A DNA stretch of 64,000 nucleotides from Salimicrobium flavidum (GTDB taxonomy: Bacteria; Bacillota; Bacilli; Bacillales; Halobacillaceae), in contig NZ_FTOC01000002.1 in assembly GCF_900156645.1 (NCBI RefSeq), positions 332,906 through 396,905 on the forward strand. The letters are read 5' to 3'. Of the stretch, positions 1-14,958 are shown piece by piece (position 1 is the stretch's first letter; the number at the start of each line of letters is the position of its first letter). Position numbers and translations under genes: made by a program. The notes beneath the pieces were generated by a model. It had not been told where the DNA came from and ran no database searches. It saw only the letters and a program-made list of their open reading frames with translations.

Positions 1-59
1 GATCGGATCGCTTTTTTGAGATGAATATCTGAACCTTCATTACCCCTCTTCATTCCTCA

Positions 60-88
60 TTGCAAACAAGTCGATTATTCAGTACAAT
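60..88 (+). promoter_or_regulatory. Probable sigma-A promoter of upp
   Basis: TTGCAA (60-65) and TACAAT (83-88) are separated by 17 bases and lie 43 bases before the upp start. The first 20 bases of the window end in a T run and look like the tail of a terminator of the preceding gene, which lies outside the window. Confidence 0.55.
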
Positions 89-131
89 TAGACAGATATG
101 AATAATGAAAAATACGAAGGAGTGTGCTTCG

Positions 132-764
132 ATGAGCAACGTTTACGTACTGGACCACCCGCTGATCCAACACAAATTGACCTACATACGAAAAAAGGAG
201 ACCGGGACGAAAGATTTCCGCGAACTGGTGGATGAAGTCGCGACGCTGATGGCATTCGAAATTACCCGCGACCTGCCGCTTGAGGACGTTTCCGTCGATA
301 CACCTGTCGTCGATAATGCAACAGCGCAAGTACTCTCAGGGAAGAAAATGGGACTTGTTCCGATTCTGCGTGCCGGGCTCGGTATGGTGGACGGGATGGT
401 CGACCTGATCCCTGCTGCAAAAATCGGTCACGTCGGACTTTACCGGGACCCGGAGACGTTGAAACCGGTGGAATACTACGTGAAGCTTCCGAGTGATATC
501 GAAGACCGCGAGCTGATTGTCCTCGATCCGATGCTAGCCACCGGCGGTTCGGCAATCGAAGCGATCAATTCCCTGAAAAGCCGGGGCGCGAAACAGATTC
601 GCCTGATGTGTCTCGTTGCTGCTCCTGAAGGCGTGGAACTCATGCAGGAAGCACATCCGGATGTAGATATCTATTTAGCGGCACTTGATGAGAAACTGAA
701 CGATAAAGGATACATCGTTCCAGGTCTTGGAGATGCTGGCGACCGTCTATACGGAACAAAATAA
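132..764 (+). CDS. upp: Uracil phosphoribosyltransferase
   Basis: Converts uracil and PRPP to UMP in the cytoplasm (pyrimidine salvage). The 210-residue product has the usual family length. The PRPP-binding loop [10 protein letters not shown] is at residues 131-140, and the C-terminal [14 protein letters not shown] is the uracil-binding tail. The ATG at 132 is chosen because GAAGGAG precedes it at the right spacing and [10 protein letters not shown] is the typical N-terminus; an in-frame ATG at 105 has no ribosome site. mnaA starts 10 bases after the stop, so the two are probably cotranscribed, as in B. subtilis. Confidence 0.97.
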   Translation: MSNVYVLDHPLIQHKLTYIRKKETGTKDFRELVDEVATLMAFEITRDLPLEDVSVDTPVVDNATAQVLSGKKMGLVPILRAGLGMVDGMVDLIPAAKIGHVGLYRDPETLKPVEYYVKLPSDIEDRELIVLDPMLATGGSAIEAINSLKSRGAKQIRLMCLVAAPEGVELMQEAHPDVDIYLAALDEKLNDKGYIVPGLGDAGDRLYGTK

Positions 765-774
765 GGAGGTCCTT

Positions 775-1923
775 ATGTCAAAGCCAATCAAAGTAATGAC
801 GATTTTCGGAACGAGACCGGAAGCGATCAAAATGGCTCCTCTTGTGCTGGAGTTGAAAAAGCGTCCGGAGCAGTTCGAACCGATTGTAGCAGTCACTGCC
901 CAGCACCGCGAAATGCTCGACCAGGTGCTGTCGATTTTCGACATTAAGCCTGACTATGACCTGAATATCATGAAAAAGCAGCAGACCCTGGCTCAGGTGA
1001 CGACACGCGCGCTTGAAGGGCTGGATGAAGTGATGAAAGAGACGAAGCCGGATATCGTGCTTGTGCACGGAGATACGACGACGACGTTCGCCGCTTCTCT
1101 CGCCGGACTTTACAATCAGATTCCTGTCGGGCACGTGGAAGCGGGACTCAGAACGTGGAATAAGTACTCCCCGTTCCCGGAAGAGATGAACCGCCAGCTC
1201 ACCGGCGTCATGGCCGATCTTCATTTTGCTCCGACAAATAGATCCCAGGACAACCTTCTTGCTGAAAACAAGCCGGAGGAGAATATTTTCGTTACCGGAA
1301 ATACGGCGATTGACGCGTTGAAGACGACGGTCGATGACACGTACACGAGCGAGGTTCTTGATGCTCTTGACGGAAAACGGCTTGTCCTTATGACGGCACA
1401 CCGCCGGGAGAACCTCGGTAATAATATGAAGCAGATGTTCCGTGCCATCAAGCGTATGGTGGAGAGTCATGACGATGTCGAAGTTGTGTACCCGGTGCAT
1501 CTCAACCCTGTCGTTCAGGAAACGGCGGATGAGATTCTCGGAAACGACGACCGGATCAAGCTGATTTCGCCGCTTGATGTCATCGATTTCCACAACTTCG
1601 CTTCACGGGCGCACTTGATTCTCACAGATTCCGGTGGCGTCCAGGAAGAAGCGCCGTCTCTCGGTGTCCCCGTTCTTGTCCTCCGCGACACGACGGAACG
1701 CCCGGAAGGGATTGATGCGGGTACGTTGAAACTCGCCGGCACCGAGGAGGATCATATTTTCGACCTTGCTCATGAGCTTCTGTCGGATGACGAGGCCTAT
1801 AAAGCGATGTCGAAAGCATCGAATCCTTATGGTGATGGAGAAGCGTCCGCCCGTATAGCCGAAGCGATCCGTTATTTCTTCGGCCAGCGTACGGACAGGC
1901 CCGCTCCGTTCGAAATCGAATAA
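775..1923 (+). CDS. mnaA: UDP-N-acetylglucosamine 2-epimerase (non-hydrolysing)
   Basis: Interconverts UDP-GlcNAc and UDP-ManNAc in the cytoplasm, feeding wall teichoic acid linkage units and ManNAc/ManNAcA-containing wall polymers. The 382-residue protein shows FGTRPEAIK at residues 11-19, HGDTTTT from residue 98, GHVEAGLRT at 119-127, a TAHRRENLG segment and the SGGVQEEAPSLG motif, all typical of WecB/MnaA. The start at 775 follows AAGGAGG by 5 bases. The gene lies between upp and the ATP synthase operon, as in B. subtilis. Its product would feed the UDP-ManNAc dehydrogenase at 38.7 kb (inference). A hairpin terminator follows. Confidence 0.96.
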   Translation: MSKPIKVMTIFGTRPEAIKMAPLVLELKKRPEQFEPIVAVTAQHREMLDQVLSIFDIKPDYDLNIMKKQQTLAQVTTRALEGLDEVMKETKPDIVLVHGDTTTTFAASLAGLYNQIPVGHVEAGLRTWNKYSPFPEEMNRQLTGVMADLHFAPTNRSQDNLLAENKPEENIFVTGNTAIDALKTTVDDTYTSEVLDALDGKRLVLMTAHRRENLGNNMKQMFRAIKRMVESHDDVEVVYPVHLNPVVQETADEILGNDDRIKLISPLDVIDFHNFASRAHLILTDSGGVQEEAPSLGVPVLVLRDTTERPEGIDAGTLKLAGTEEDHIFDLAHELLSDDEAYKAMSKASNPYGDGEASARIAEAIRYFFGQRTDRPAPFEIE

Positions 1924-1936
1924 GCTTGGATAAACA

Positions 1937-1971
1937 GGCATCGGACTTTTATAGGTCCGGTGCCCTTTTTT
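1937..1971 (+). terminator. Rho-independent terminator of upp-mnaA
   Basis: The arms GGCATCGGAC and GGTCCGGTGCC pair around a short loop and are followed by a run of six T. Confidence 0.9.
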
Positions 1972-1995
1972 GGTAAAAAATTCGAGTTATGCAGG

Positions 1996-2575
1996 GTTCT
2001 CAGGACGGTTCACAGTGTGAGCACCTGATTTCTTTATGCATTGCGGCGTTCATGAGTCGGATCACCGGCTGAGTTCGGAATAACCTACAGTTATACCGCG
2101 CTCAGAAGAAATTGGGAGTGCCGAACGCCGCATAAAAGCATTCAAATGCTCTTGGCCTCCCCCGCACGCGGGGAGGCGTAAGCAGAAGCGGGTACGGGAG
2201 ATTTATGAGGTGCTCACGACCTGGCTTTTGTGGTGAGCACCTCATTTCTTTATGTATTGCGGCGTTCACGGGTCGGATCGCTGCCTGAGTTCGGGATAAC
2301 CTAAAGTTATACCGCGCTCACGAGGAAGTAGGGGTGCCGAACGCCGCATAAAAGCATTCGAATGCCCTTGGCCTCCCCCGCACGCGGGGAGGCGTAAGCA
2401 GAAGCGGGGAGAGGAGATTTATGAGGTGCTCACGACCTGGCTTTTGTGGTGAGCACCTCATTTCTTTGAGTATTGCGGCGTTCACGGGTCGGATCACCGG
2501 CTGAGTTCGGGATAATCTACATTTATACCGCGCTCGCAAAAGATTAGGAGCGCCGAACGCCGCATAAAGCAAACT
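1996..2575 (-). repeat. Family A structured repeat, array 1 (about 3 units, period 216)
   Basis: Three units with TTGCGGCGTTC landmarks at 2041, 2257 and 2473, so the period is 216 bases. Each unit has a 9-bp closing stem GCGGCGTTC/GAACGCCGC, a hairpin GAGGTGCTCAC/GTGAGCACCTC followed by ATTTCTTT, and a hairpin CCTCCCC/GGGGAGG. The array is inverted relative to arrays 2-4. It begins about 25 bases after the mnaA terminator, and the T-rich tracts lie on the mnaA coding strand. The third unit lacks its distal part and runs into family B repeats. Confidence 0.9.
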
Positions 2576-2580
2576 CCTGC

Positions 2581-2872
2581 TTACGCCAGAACTTCTAAGC
2601 GGGGTGGCTCCGCTTTCCTTGTCCAGTTCCACCATTCAGAAGCCCATAATATAAGCGGCCATCCCTGTTTTGGAGGAGAACACCCAAAGCCAGGGCCGTC
2701 CACTTATATTAGAGCTTCTAAACGAATGGCTACACTTTCCTAGTCCAGTTCCAGCTTCCAGAAATTCGTGTCATAAGCAGCTCGGATCAGAGAAAGGAAA
2801 GAACACCTTTCGTCTGACCAATCTGCTTATGCCAGCATTTCTAAACGGAAGCTTCCACTTTTTCTAATACAA
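2581..2872. repeat. Family B long-hairpin repeats (two elements)
   Basis: Element 1 (about 2630-2730) pairs AGAAGC with GCTTCT, ATAATATAAG with CTTATATTA and CCCTG with CAGGG. Element 2 (about 2755-2850) pairs ATAAGCAG with CTGCTTAT. Both are preceded by the shared sequence TTTCCTNGTCCAGTTCC. The same architecture with different stem sequences recurs at 14.6 kb. No coding potential is evident. Confidence 0.7.
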
Positions 2873-2965
2873 ACGATTGCACACCCGTGAACAGAAGGTG
2901 AAAGAAATGTGGCAAAAATGTGAAAAAATCGTTATCGAACGTTTGTACTTTTACGAAGCAACTCA

Positions 2966-2994
2966 TTGACATGACTGGACTGCTATTGTAATCT
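2966..2994 (+). promoter_or_regulatory. Sigma-A promoter of the atp operon
   Basis: TTGACA (2966-2971) and TAATCT (2989-2994) have a 17-base spacer and lie 72 bases before the first atp gene. This is the only good promoter between the repeats and atpZ. Confidence 0.75.
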
Positions 2995-3065
2995 TACATA
3001 GTGTGGAATGATAAGGTTTTCAAAAAAACAAGCGCTTTCACACGACAGAAACGGGTGAAAAATGT

Positions 3066-3284
3066 ATGAGGCATTCCCACGGTTCGTTCCGGACAATCGG
3101 ACTCGTCAGTGCCATATCCTCACAATTGGCAGGCGGCATCCTTGTCGGCATCTTCGCTGGCAAATGGATGGACGAGCAATTCTCGACTGATCCGCTTTTT
3201 ATGATCATCGGGCTTTTGACCGGACTCGGAGCAGGTACATATGGAACGATTCATTTAGCCGGAAAGTATACGGGGGACGATTAA
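3066..3284 (+). CDS. atpZ: AtpZ/AtpI-family small membrane protein
   Basis: A 72-residue protein with two predicted membrane helices (about residues 10-32 and 43-65). The glycine-rich segment with LAGGILVGIFAGKWMDE followed by GLLTGLGAGTYG is characteristic of the AtpZ family that precedes atpI in Bacillaceae atp operons. In alkaliphilic Bacillus, AtpZ and AtpI are implicated in Mg2+/Ca2+ supply and ATP synthase assembly (family knowledge). The start is the ATG at 3066; its ribosome site (CGGGTG) is weak. atpI follows with one base between stop and start. Confidence 0.85.
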   Translation: MRHSHGSFRTIGLVSAISSQLAGGILVGIFAGKWMDEQFSTDPLFMIIGLLTGLGAGTYGTIHLAGKYTGDD

Positions 3285-3285
3285 C

Positions 3286-4400
<1,115 letters not shown>

Positions 4401-4422
4401 CATATTTTTAGAAAGTAACTAA

Positions 4423-4668
<246 letters not shown>

Positions 4669-4750
4669 TAGCCGTCGCTTGGAACGGGCGGAGTCTACCT
4701 TCGCCTTTCTTGTATCTAATTAATTGACGAATCGATATACTTCTGGCAGG

Positions 4751-4812
4751 AGCGCTTGTACCTGAGGCCTTACAAGCCGACGGTTTTTCCGTTTCGGCCG
4801 GGTACTTGCGCT
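4751..4812 (+). other. Intercistronic hairpin between atpE and atpF
   Basis: The nested arms AGCGC-tt-GTACC and GGTAC-tt-GCGCT (4751-4762 and 4801-4812) close a structure with an inner GCCG/CGGC pairing around a T-rich loop. There is no run of T after it, so it is not an obvious terminator. It may stabilise the upstream atpE message or act as a processing site, which would fit the high demand for subunit c (inference). Confidence 0.65.
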
Positions 4813-4856
4813 TATCTTTATGTACTTACGGTAAGGAAAGGAAAGGAGTGAAAGCT

Positions 4857-5378
4857 GTGTACGGGTTGACTGATAATCTGATCATTCAGGCAAGTGGATT
4901 TGCATTAGGCGATGCGCTCGCCCAATTGTTCTTCTTCCTTATTCTGCTGGTACTTCTACGCAAATTTGCGTGGGGACCGCTCATGAATATGATGAAAGAA
5001 CGGGAAGATTACATTTCCAGTGAAATAGAATCAGCGGAGAAAAGCCGTGAAGAAGCAGCACGCCTTCAACGCGAAGCCTCCGAAGAGCTGAAACAGACGC
5101 GTCAGGATGCACAAAAGATCATCGAAGACGCACGCCAGACCGCAACAAAGCAGGAAAAAGAAATCGTCGCCTCCGCAAGAAAAGAAGGCGATCGTATGAA
5201 AGAAGCTGCGCGTCAGGAAATCGAGCAGGAGAAAGAAAAAGCTGTACAGCAGCTTAAGGATCAAGTCTCTTCCATGTCCGTCATGATTGCATCGAAAGTC
5301 ATTGAAAAAGAACTTTCCGAACAGGATCAGAAAGAACTGATCGATCAATACGTGAATGACACAGGAGAAGAGCAATGA
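4857..5378 (+). CDS. atpF: F1Fo ATP synthase subunit b
   Basis: Peripheral stalk subunit of 173 residues. A single hydrophobic helix (about residues 21-44, [18 protein letters not shown]) is followed by a long charged coiled coil rich in Glu, Lys, Arg and Gln. The GTG at 4857 is preferred because AAAGGAG lies about 9 bases upstream; the in-frame ATG at 4806 has no ribosome site. The stop overlaps the atpH start (ATGA). Confidence 0.94.
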   Translation: MYGLTDNLIIQASGFALGDALAQLFFFLILLVLLRKFAWGPLMNMMKEREDYISSEIESAEKSREEAARLQREASEELKQTRQDAQKIIEDARQTATKQEKEIVASARKEGDRMKEAARQEIEQEKEKAVQQLKDQVSSMSVMIASKVIEKELSEQDQKELIDQYVNDTGEEQ

Positions 5379-5926
5379 GTCAGGAAGTCGTAGCAAAGAG
5401 ATATGCAGATGCACTCTTCGACATCGGACAGGAAAAGTCGAAACTTGATACGTTTCAGGAAGAAATGAAAACACTTAGGAAAGTTACGCTGGAGAACCGT
5501 TCCCTCGAGAGCGTTCTCGGACATCCACGTATTCCGGCTGATCGTAAAAAGGAACTGGTGACGAGTAGCTTCAAAGGATTCTCGGAAGAAGTCCTTCACA
5601 CGCTTCACCTCCTTATCGATCGTCACCGTACAGATATCATCGTACCGCTTGCGGATCGTTTCCTTGAAAAGGTACACATCCATCAGGGAGTACAGGAAGC
5701 GACCGTCTATTCGGTACGTGAACTGACGGAAGATGAGAAACAGCGTTTGTCCCGCACGTTTGCCCCGAAAGTAGGCAAGGATTCCCTTATCATCGATAAC
5801 CGCGTGGATCCTGATCTTCTCGGTGGGGTACGCATACGTATCGGAAACCGTATATTCGACGGATCCGTCCGTGGCAAACTCGATCAAATGGAACGTGAAC
5901 TACTTTCAGCGAACAATAGAGGATAG
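5375..5926 (+). CDS. atpH: F1Fo ATP synthase subunit delta
   Basis: A 183-residue stator protein joining the b stalk to the top of F1. It has the family N-terminus ([13 protein letters not shown]) and the C-terminal signature ([25 protein letters not shown]). It overlaps atpF by four bases, and the ribosome site GGAGAAGAG lies within atpF. Confidence 0.95.
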   Translation: MSQEVVAKRYADALFDIGQEKSKLDTFQEEMKTLRKVTLENRSLESVLGHPRIPADRKKELVTSSFKGFSEEVLHTLHLLIDRHRTDIIVPLADRFLEKVHIHQGVQEATVYSVRELTEDEKQRLSRTFAPKVGKDSLIIDNRVDPDLLGGVRIRIGNRIFDGSVRGKLDQMERELLSANNRG

Positions 5927-5932
5927 GGGTGA

Positions 5933-7447
<1,515 letters not shown>

Positions 7448-7482
7448 ATGGTAAGTATTACAAAACCTCTGTTCCTATGAAA

Positions 7483-7556
7483 AAAGGAAGGTTCTCCTCT
7501 CCAGGACGTCCCGTACCAGGTATCAGCGCGCCACGGGTGTCCCCCGGAGGAGAAGG
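7483..7556 (+). other. Intercistronic hairpin between atpA and atpG
   Basis: GGTTCTCCTCTCCAGG and CCGGAGGAGAAGG can pair with small mismatches around a loop of about 40 bases. The T-rich stretch after it is interrupted. It is the second structured gap in the operon and could attenuate or stabilise the transcript. Confidence 0.55.
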
Positions 7557-7599
7557 TTTTCTTCTTCAGAGGCCGGAGAGTTTTCAGAAAGGGTGGTGA

Positions 7600-8475
<876 letters not shown>

Positions 8476-8497
8476 TAATGAGTGAGGGAGAAGTTAA

Positions 8498-9910
<1,413 letters not shown>

Positions 9911-9962
9911 GTACATGAGGAATAACAGGTACCCTGGAGGTGCTTGTTATTCCATTGCCTAA

Positions 9963-10379
<417 letters not shown>

Positions 10380-10380
10380 A

Positions 10381-10413
10381 AAAACTGCTTTCTCTTCGGA
10401 GAGCAGTTTTTTT
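10381..10413 (+). terminator. Terminator of the atp operon
   Basis: AAAACTGCT and AGCAGTTTT pair, with TCTCTTCGGAG forming the tip, and a T tract follows. Confidence 0.92.
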
Positions 10414-10587
10414 GTGGGTTGAGCAAAAGAGCCGAAGAGGGGAAGATTCTTCTCGATACTGCACTGACAGCCCGGACAATTATTTTTTATGTCCATTCTC
10501 ATATGAATTACGTCCCAACCCCTGTAAAAGACGAACATTTCCCGAATGCTATAATATTTCCCGGGAAATGCCGAAGGAGGAAGCACG

Positions 10588-10821
10588 ATGGAAGATTTTT
10601 TTGTCCAGGATGCATTGATGAGTATGACGAGTCATCTCGTATTCATCGTAATCACCTGGTACGCACTTCAGGCTGTAAACCTCGATGGTTTATTCCGTAA
10701 AGGGAAAGTGTTCGAGGCACGGATACTCGTCATATTCCTGACGATTGCGATCGGTACGACAGTGAGCAGGTTCTTTCTGGATTTCCTGTCATGGTCCAAT
10801 AGTCTTATCTACTTATTTTAA
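10588..10821 (+). CDS. ywzB: DUF1146 family membrane protein
   Basis: A 77-residue protein with two predicted helices (about 13-31 and 46-66). Sequence and position between atpC and murAA match YwzB of B. subtilis (DUF1146), whose function is unknown. AAGGAGGAAG precedes the ATG at 10588. The sporulation-associated ywmA/ywmB genes that may accompany it in B. subtilis are not seen. Confidence 0.85.
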   Translation: MEDFFVQDALMSMTSHLVFIVITWYALQAVNLDGLFRKGKVFEARILVIFLTIAIGTTVSRFFLDFLSWSNSLIYLF

Positions 10822-10932
10822 CGGAGAAAAGCGTTTATGATTAAATGTGCTCGGGAAAAAGGTACATGAAGCAACTTTTGGGGAAAATATGTAGATTCGA
10901 GACCTCGGATTCTAAAATCCCCCATTTATCCC

Positions 10933-10962
10933 TTGTCGATTAGTACATTATGGTGGTATGAT
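10933..10962 (+). promoter_or_regulatory. Possible promoter of murA
   Basis: TTGTCG (10933-10938) and TATGAT (10957-10962) have an 18-base spacer. They lie in the 267-base gap before murA; nothing else is recognisable in that gap. Confidence 0.4.
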
Positions 10963-11088
10963 GGATGTTGTTTTATTGTGTAAAGAAAGTAACGAAGTAA
11001 TCAAATGAAGATGCAGTGTTGACCTTATGGATGTAATCAATGGAGATTGAATATGATAGTAAAAGAATCTGGACGTAGAGGAGAATGA

Positions 11089-12387
11089 ATGGTGGAAAAA
11101 ATCATTGTCCGTGGTGGAGGGAAACTGAACGGCACCGTGAAAGTCGAAGGTGCGAAGAATGCCGTTCTTCCCGTCATTACAGCAAGTATCTTAGCAAGTG
11201 AAGGTAAAAGTGTACTCCATGAAGTCCCGGAGCTGGCGGATGTAACGACCATCAACCAGGTCATCTCGCATATGAATGCGGACGTGACTACAAATGGAAA
11301 CACGGTTACTGTAGATGCAACTCAGCCTTTGAAAACAGAGGCGCCTTTTGAATATGTACGTAAAATGCGTGCTTCCGTGCTCGTACTGGGACCACTTTTG
11401 GCCCGCTATGGACACGCGAAAGTCGCTCTGCCCGGTGGATGTGCAATCGGGTCCCGCCCGATCGACCAGCACCTGAAAGGCTTTGAAGCGATGGGCGCTG
11501 ATGTAACCGTCGGTGACGGCTACATTGAAGCTACGACGGATGGCCGTCTCAAGGGTGCGAAAATCTACCTTGATTTCCCTAGCGTAGGAGCGACCGAAAA
11601 TCTGGTTATGGCAGCAGCACTCGCAGATGGCAAGACGATTCTCGAGAATGCTGCGAAAGAGCCGGAAATCATTGATTTAGCAAATTACTTGAACAAAATG
11701 GGTGCGAAGGTCATCGGCGCCGGTACAGAAACAATCAAAATCATCGGTGTCGAAAAGCTTTACGGCGCAGAGCATACGATCATCCCGGATAGAGTCGAAG
11801 CCGGCACCTTCATGGTAGCCGCTGCGATCACCGGTGGTAACGTATTGCTCGAACGCGCCGAAGCGGAACATCTCCGTGCCGTCATTTCGAAAATGCAGGA
11901 GATGGGTGTTTCCGTCGAAGAAGAAGGGGATGGACTGCGCATCATCGGTCCTGATCGACTGAAGGCGACAGATATCAAAACGATGCCGCACCCCGGCTTC
12001 CCGACAGACATGCAGTCGCAGATGATGGCGCTTATGCTTCGGGCGGAAGGGACGAGCGTCATTACGGAAACCGTCTTTGAAAATCGCTTCATGCACGTGG
12101 AGGAATTCCGCCGTATGAACGCGAACCTTCGTATCGATAATCGGAGTGTCGTCGTCGAGGGTCCTTCTAATCTTCAGGGAGCTGAAGTGGAAGCGACAGA
12201 CCTTCGTGCCGGAGCAGCACTTGTACTGGCTGGTCTTGTAGCCGAAGGGTACACTCGCGTCACAGAACTTCGCCACATCGATCGCGGGTATGTGAAATTC
12301 ACGGAGAAACTCGCCGACCTTGGCGCTGATATTGAGCGTGTCAAAGAAGAACAGGAACAGACGCGGGAGTCCTTATCAACATCATAA
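11089..12387 (+). CDS. murA: UDP-N-acetylglucosamine 1-carboxyvinyltransferase
   Basis: First committed step of peptidoglycan synthesis: transfers enolpyruvate from PEP to UDP-GlcNAc. The 432-residue protein has the catalytic Cys118 in [12 protein letters not shown] and the substrate-binding N-terminus [17 protein letters not shown]. Its position after ywzB corresponds to murAA. The ATG at 11089 follows GTAGAGGAG. A terminator follows. Confidence 0.97.
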   Translation: MVEKIIVRGGGKLNGTVKVEGAKNAVLPVITASILASEGKSVLHEVPELADVTTINQVISHMNADVTTNGNTVTVDATQPLKTEAPFEYVRKMRASVLVLGPLLARYGHAKVALPGGCAIGSRPIDQHLKGFEAMGADVTVGDGYIEATTDGRLKGAKIYLDFPSVGATENLVMAAALADGKTILENAAKEPEIIDLANYLNKMGAKVIGAGTETIKIIGVEKLYGAEHTIIPDRVEAGTFMVAAAITGGNVLLERAEAEHLRAVISKMQEMGVSVEEEGDGLRIIGPDRLKATDIKTMPHPGFPTDMQSQMMALMLRAEGTSVITETVFENRFMHVEEFRRMNANLRIDNRSVVVEGPSNLQGAEVEATDLRAGAALVLAGLVAEGYTRVTELRHIDRGYVKFTEKLADLGADIERVKEEQEQTRESLSTS

Positions 12388-12403
12388 ATTATTATACGAA
12401 GAG

Positions 12404-12433
12404 AGCATCGCCACCCGGGCGGTGCTTTTTTCT
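12404..12433 (+). terminator. Terminator of murA
   Basis: GCATCGCC and GGCGGTGC pair around ACCCG, then a run of six T. The 320 bases from here to mbl contain no gene I can support, although B. subtilis has spoIID, spoIIQ and spoIIID at this place. Confidence 0.9.
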
Positions 12434-12756
12434 TTGGGCTCGCACCCGCCCCCGGGAAATCGAAAGAACTACGATGATAAAGAATAGGAAGGAGAAAAAG
12501 CCTAGCCTTCTAGGAGAAGAAGAGACGGGTTTTTTCCTGAAAAATGAGACGAATTTCTCCATCATGTGATAAAATAATGAATTAGATGCGTTCATTTTAA
12601 TGAAAACCAAGGAATTTATGTTTAACGATTGATTGGCTCTGTGAATGTATGCTGTTGATGTGTGGGTGGCTGGACCCTGCAGAGCGTACAGAGCCGACCC
12701 GAATAATGGTGGAAAATAATTCTGTTCGATTCAAATTTAGGGAGGATCTTTTAATC

Positions 12757-13761
12757 ATGTTTGCAAGAGACATAGGGATTGACTTAGGCACAGCCAACGT
12801 ACTTATACACGTAAAAGGAAAAGGGATCGTTCTCAACGAACCTTCTGTTGTAGCGATGGACAGGAATTCAGGGAAGGTACTGGAAGTCGGGGAGGAAGCC
12901 CGCCGTATGGTCGGACGTACGCCGGGCAATATCGAAGCGGTCCGCCCCTTGAGAGACGGTGTCATTGCGGATTTTGACATTACAGAAACGATGCTCAAGC
13001 ACTTCATCGAAAAAATCAACGCGAAAGGCTTCATGTCGAAGCCCCGCATGCTAATCTGCTGCCCGACGAACATCACGAAAGTGGAACAGAAAGCGATTCG
13101 GGAAGCGGCGGAGAAGTCCGGCGGCAAAAAAGTGTACCTCGAAGAAGAACCGAAAGTGGCTGCGATCGGTTCCGGTATGGATATTTTCCAGCCGAGCGGT
13201 AATATGGTCGTCGATATCGGAGGCGGAACGACGGATGTCGCGGTCCTGTCGATGGGGGACATCGTGACCGCCCAGTCGATCAAAATGGCCGGAAACCGTT
13301 TCGATTCCGACATTCTCAGCTATATCAAAAAAGAATACAAACTGTTGATCGGAGAACGCACGGCGGAAGACATCAAAATGAATGTCGCTACCGTAGCTCC
13401 ACAGGGACGGGAAGAAGAAATCGAGATCCGGGGCCGTGATATGGTGTCAGGGTTACCTCGGACAATTGCGGTCAATTCCGAAGAAATCGAGGGTGCGGTG
13501 AAGGAATCTGTACAGGTGATCATCCAGGCCGCCAAATACGTATTGGAACAGACCCCGCCGGAACTCTCCGCGGACATCATCGACCGTGGTGTGATCCTTA
13601 CCGGCGGAGGAGCGATGCTTCACGGTGTCGATCAGCTTCTCGCCGAGGAACTGAAAGTACCCGTTTTCGTCTCGGAGGACCCGATGGACTGCGTAGCCAA
13701 AGGAACCGGCATCATGCTCGAGAATATCGACAGAATCAATAAAAAGAACAAAATCAGTTAA
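12757..13761 (+). CDS. mbl: MreB-like rod-shape actin
   Basis: A 334-residue actin-fold ATPase that guides lateral wall synthesis at the membrane. The phosphate-1 motif IGIDLGTANVLI is at the N-terminus, phosphate-2 is DIGGGTTDVAVLS, and the adenosine motif is LTGGGAMLHG. The ATG at 12757 follows GGGAGGATC; an upstream in-frame ATG would add an unrelated tail. Position ahead of flhO-flhP identifies it as Mbl rather than MreB. Confidence 0.94.
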   Translation: MFARDIGIDLGTANVLIHVKGKGIVLNEPSVVAMDRNSGKVLEVGEEARRMVGRTPGNIEAVRPLRDGVIADFDITETMLKHFIEKINAKGFMSKPRMLICCPTNITKVEQKAIREAAEKSGGKKVYLEEEPKVAAIGSGMDIFQPSGNMVVDIGGGTTDVAVLSMGDIVTAQSIKMAGNRFDSDILSYIKKEYKLLIGERTAEDIKMNVATVAPQGREEEIEIRGRDMVSGLPRTIAVNSEEIEGAVKESVQVIIQAAKYVLEQTPPELSADIIDRGVILTGGGAMLHGVDQLLAEELKVPVFVSEDPMDCVAKGTGIMLENIDRINKKNKIS

Positions 13762-13778
13762 AAATGGAGGGGTAGCAC

Positions 13779-14600
13779 GTGCTGCGAGGATTTTACACGT
13801 CTGCATCAGCGATGGTCGCCAATCAGCGTTACCAGGAAACACTCTCGAACAACATTTCCAATGCGAATACACCTGGGTACAAACAGGACCAGGGCGTCAA
13901 ACGGGCTTTCCCGGAAATGCTCATCCAGGAAATGGGCTCGAAGTCGATTCCGACACGCCGGGGTCTGAATATACCGATGGACCGCCAGATCGGATCGATG
14001 AGTACAGGGATGTACCTGCAGGAGACGATACCTTCCTTCGAACAGGGGGATGTCAGGGATACAGGCAACACGACGGATGTGGCCCTTGTGCAGGGAGACG
14101 TACCGGATGAACAGGGATTCACGTTCTTCAATGTGCAGAATCAGGACGGAGAGGAACGTTATACGAGAAACGGTAATTTCACCGTCGACGGGGAAGGCTT
14201 CCTGACCTCCAATAACGGGTATTACGTTCTGAACGAAGAGGGAGACCCGATTCAGACCGGCGGCATGGAGTTCAATGTCCGGGAAGACGGAACGATTGAA
14301 ATCGGAGAAGAAGAACAACTTCTCGGTGTGACGTACACCCCGGATGCTTCCGAATTCATCAAACAGGGAGATGACCTGTTCGCACCGGGTGAGGACGCTG
14401 TTGCCGAAGACGCTCGGGATGTGGATGGAGTGAACTTCCAAATGCAGCAGGGGATGCTTGAGCGGTCGAATGTCGATGCTCAGGCCACTATGACCGAAAT
14501 GATGAACAACTACCGCTCCTTTGAACTGAACCAGCGTGTCATGCGGGCCTATGACCAGAATATGCAGACGGCTGTAACGGAAATAGGCAGACTGCAATAA
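13779..14600 (+). CDS. flhO: Flagellar basal-body rod protein, FlgF/FlgG family
   Basis: A 273-residue exported axial protein. The N-terminal heptad region with NNISNANTPGYKQD is the flagellar rod signature, and the C-terminal helix (TEMMNNYRSFELNQRVM) is the partner coil. It starts with GTG at 13779 after ATGGAGGGG, 17 bases behind mbl. Order mbl-flhO-flhP is as in B. subtilis. Confidence 0.92.
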   Translation: MLRGFYTSASAMVANQRYQETLSNNISNANTPGYKQDQGVKRAFPEMLIQEMGSKSIPTRRGLNIPMDRQIGSMSTGMYLQETIPSFEQGDVRDTGNTTDVALVQGDVPDEQGFTFFNVQNQDGEERYTRNGNFTVDGEGFLTSNNGYYVLNEEGDPIQTGGMEFNVREDGTIEIGEEEQLLGVTYTPDASEFIKQGDDLFAPGEDAVAEDARDVDGVNFQMQQGMLERSNVDAQATMTEMMNNYRSFELNQRVMRAYDQNMQTAVTEIGRLQ

Positions 14601-14607
14601 TAAAAGC

Positions 14608-14875
14608 GGAGCCATCCCGTTTAGAAGCTTTGGCCTAAGCAGGGGGTTCTCTTTTCGGATGATCGTTTCCGAAAAAGAAATCACTGCTTAGGCCAGGGGC
14701 TTCTGGATGGTGTAGCTAGATAAGAAAAGTGAAGTTCTCCTGCTTAGAAGCTTTATCATAAGTGGACGGGCCTGGCTTCGGATGAACGTTTCCGTATAGT
14801 TCTGGATGCCACTCCCTAGTAAAGTAAAGCGAAACGACCATTTAGAATCACCGGCGTAAGCTGTATAATAAGAAG
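14608..14875. repeat. Family B long-hairpin repeat (one intact, one partial)
   Basis: In the gap between flhO and flhP. The intact element (about 14609-14711) nests CCATCC/GGATGG, AGAAGC/GCTTCT, a perfect 11-bp pair GGCCTAAGCAG/CTGCTTAGGCC and TTTTCGG/CCGAAAA. The second (about 14745-14815) keeps only one arm (TTAGAAGCTTTATCATAAG). It is the same family as at 2.6-2.9 kb. Confidence 0.75.
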
Positions 14876-14958
14876 AAGTGCTATGAAATAATAAAAAAAG
14901 TTCCCTCGCTGCAAGTGAGGAAATGATAGACCCATAACCGTAAAGAAAGGGTGAGATT

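Noticed and set aside
3030..3046. Catabolite-responsive element before the atp operon (AAGCGCTTTCA)
   Set aside because: Only the right half matches the consensus; the left half has three mismatches.
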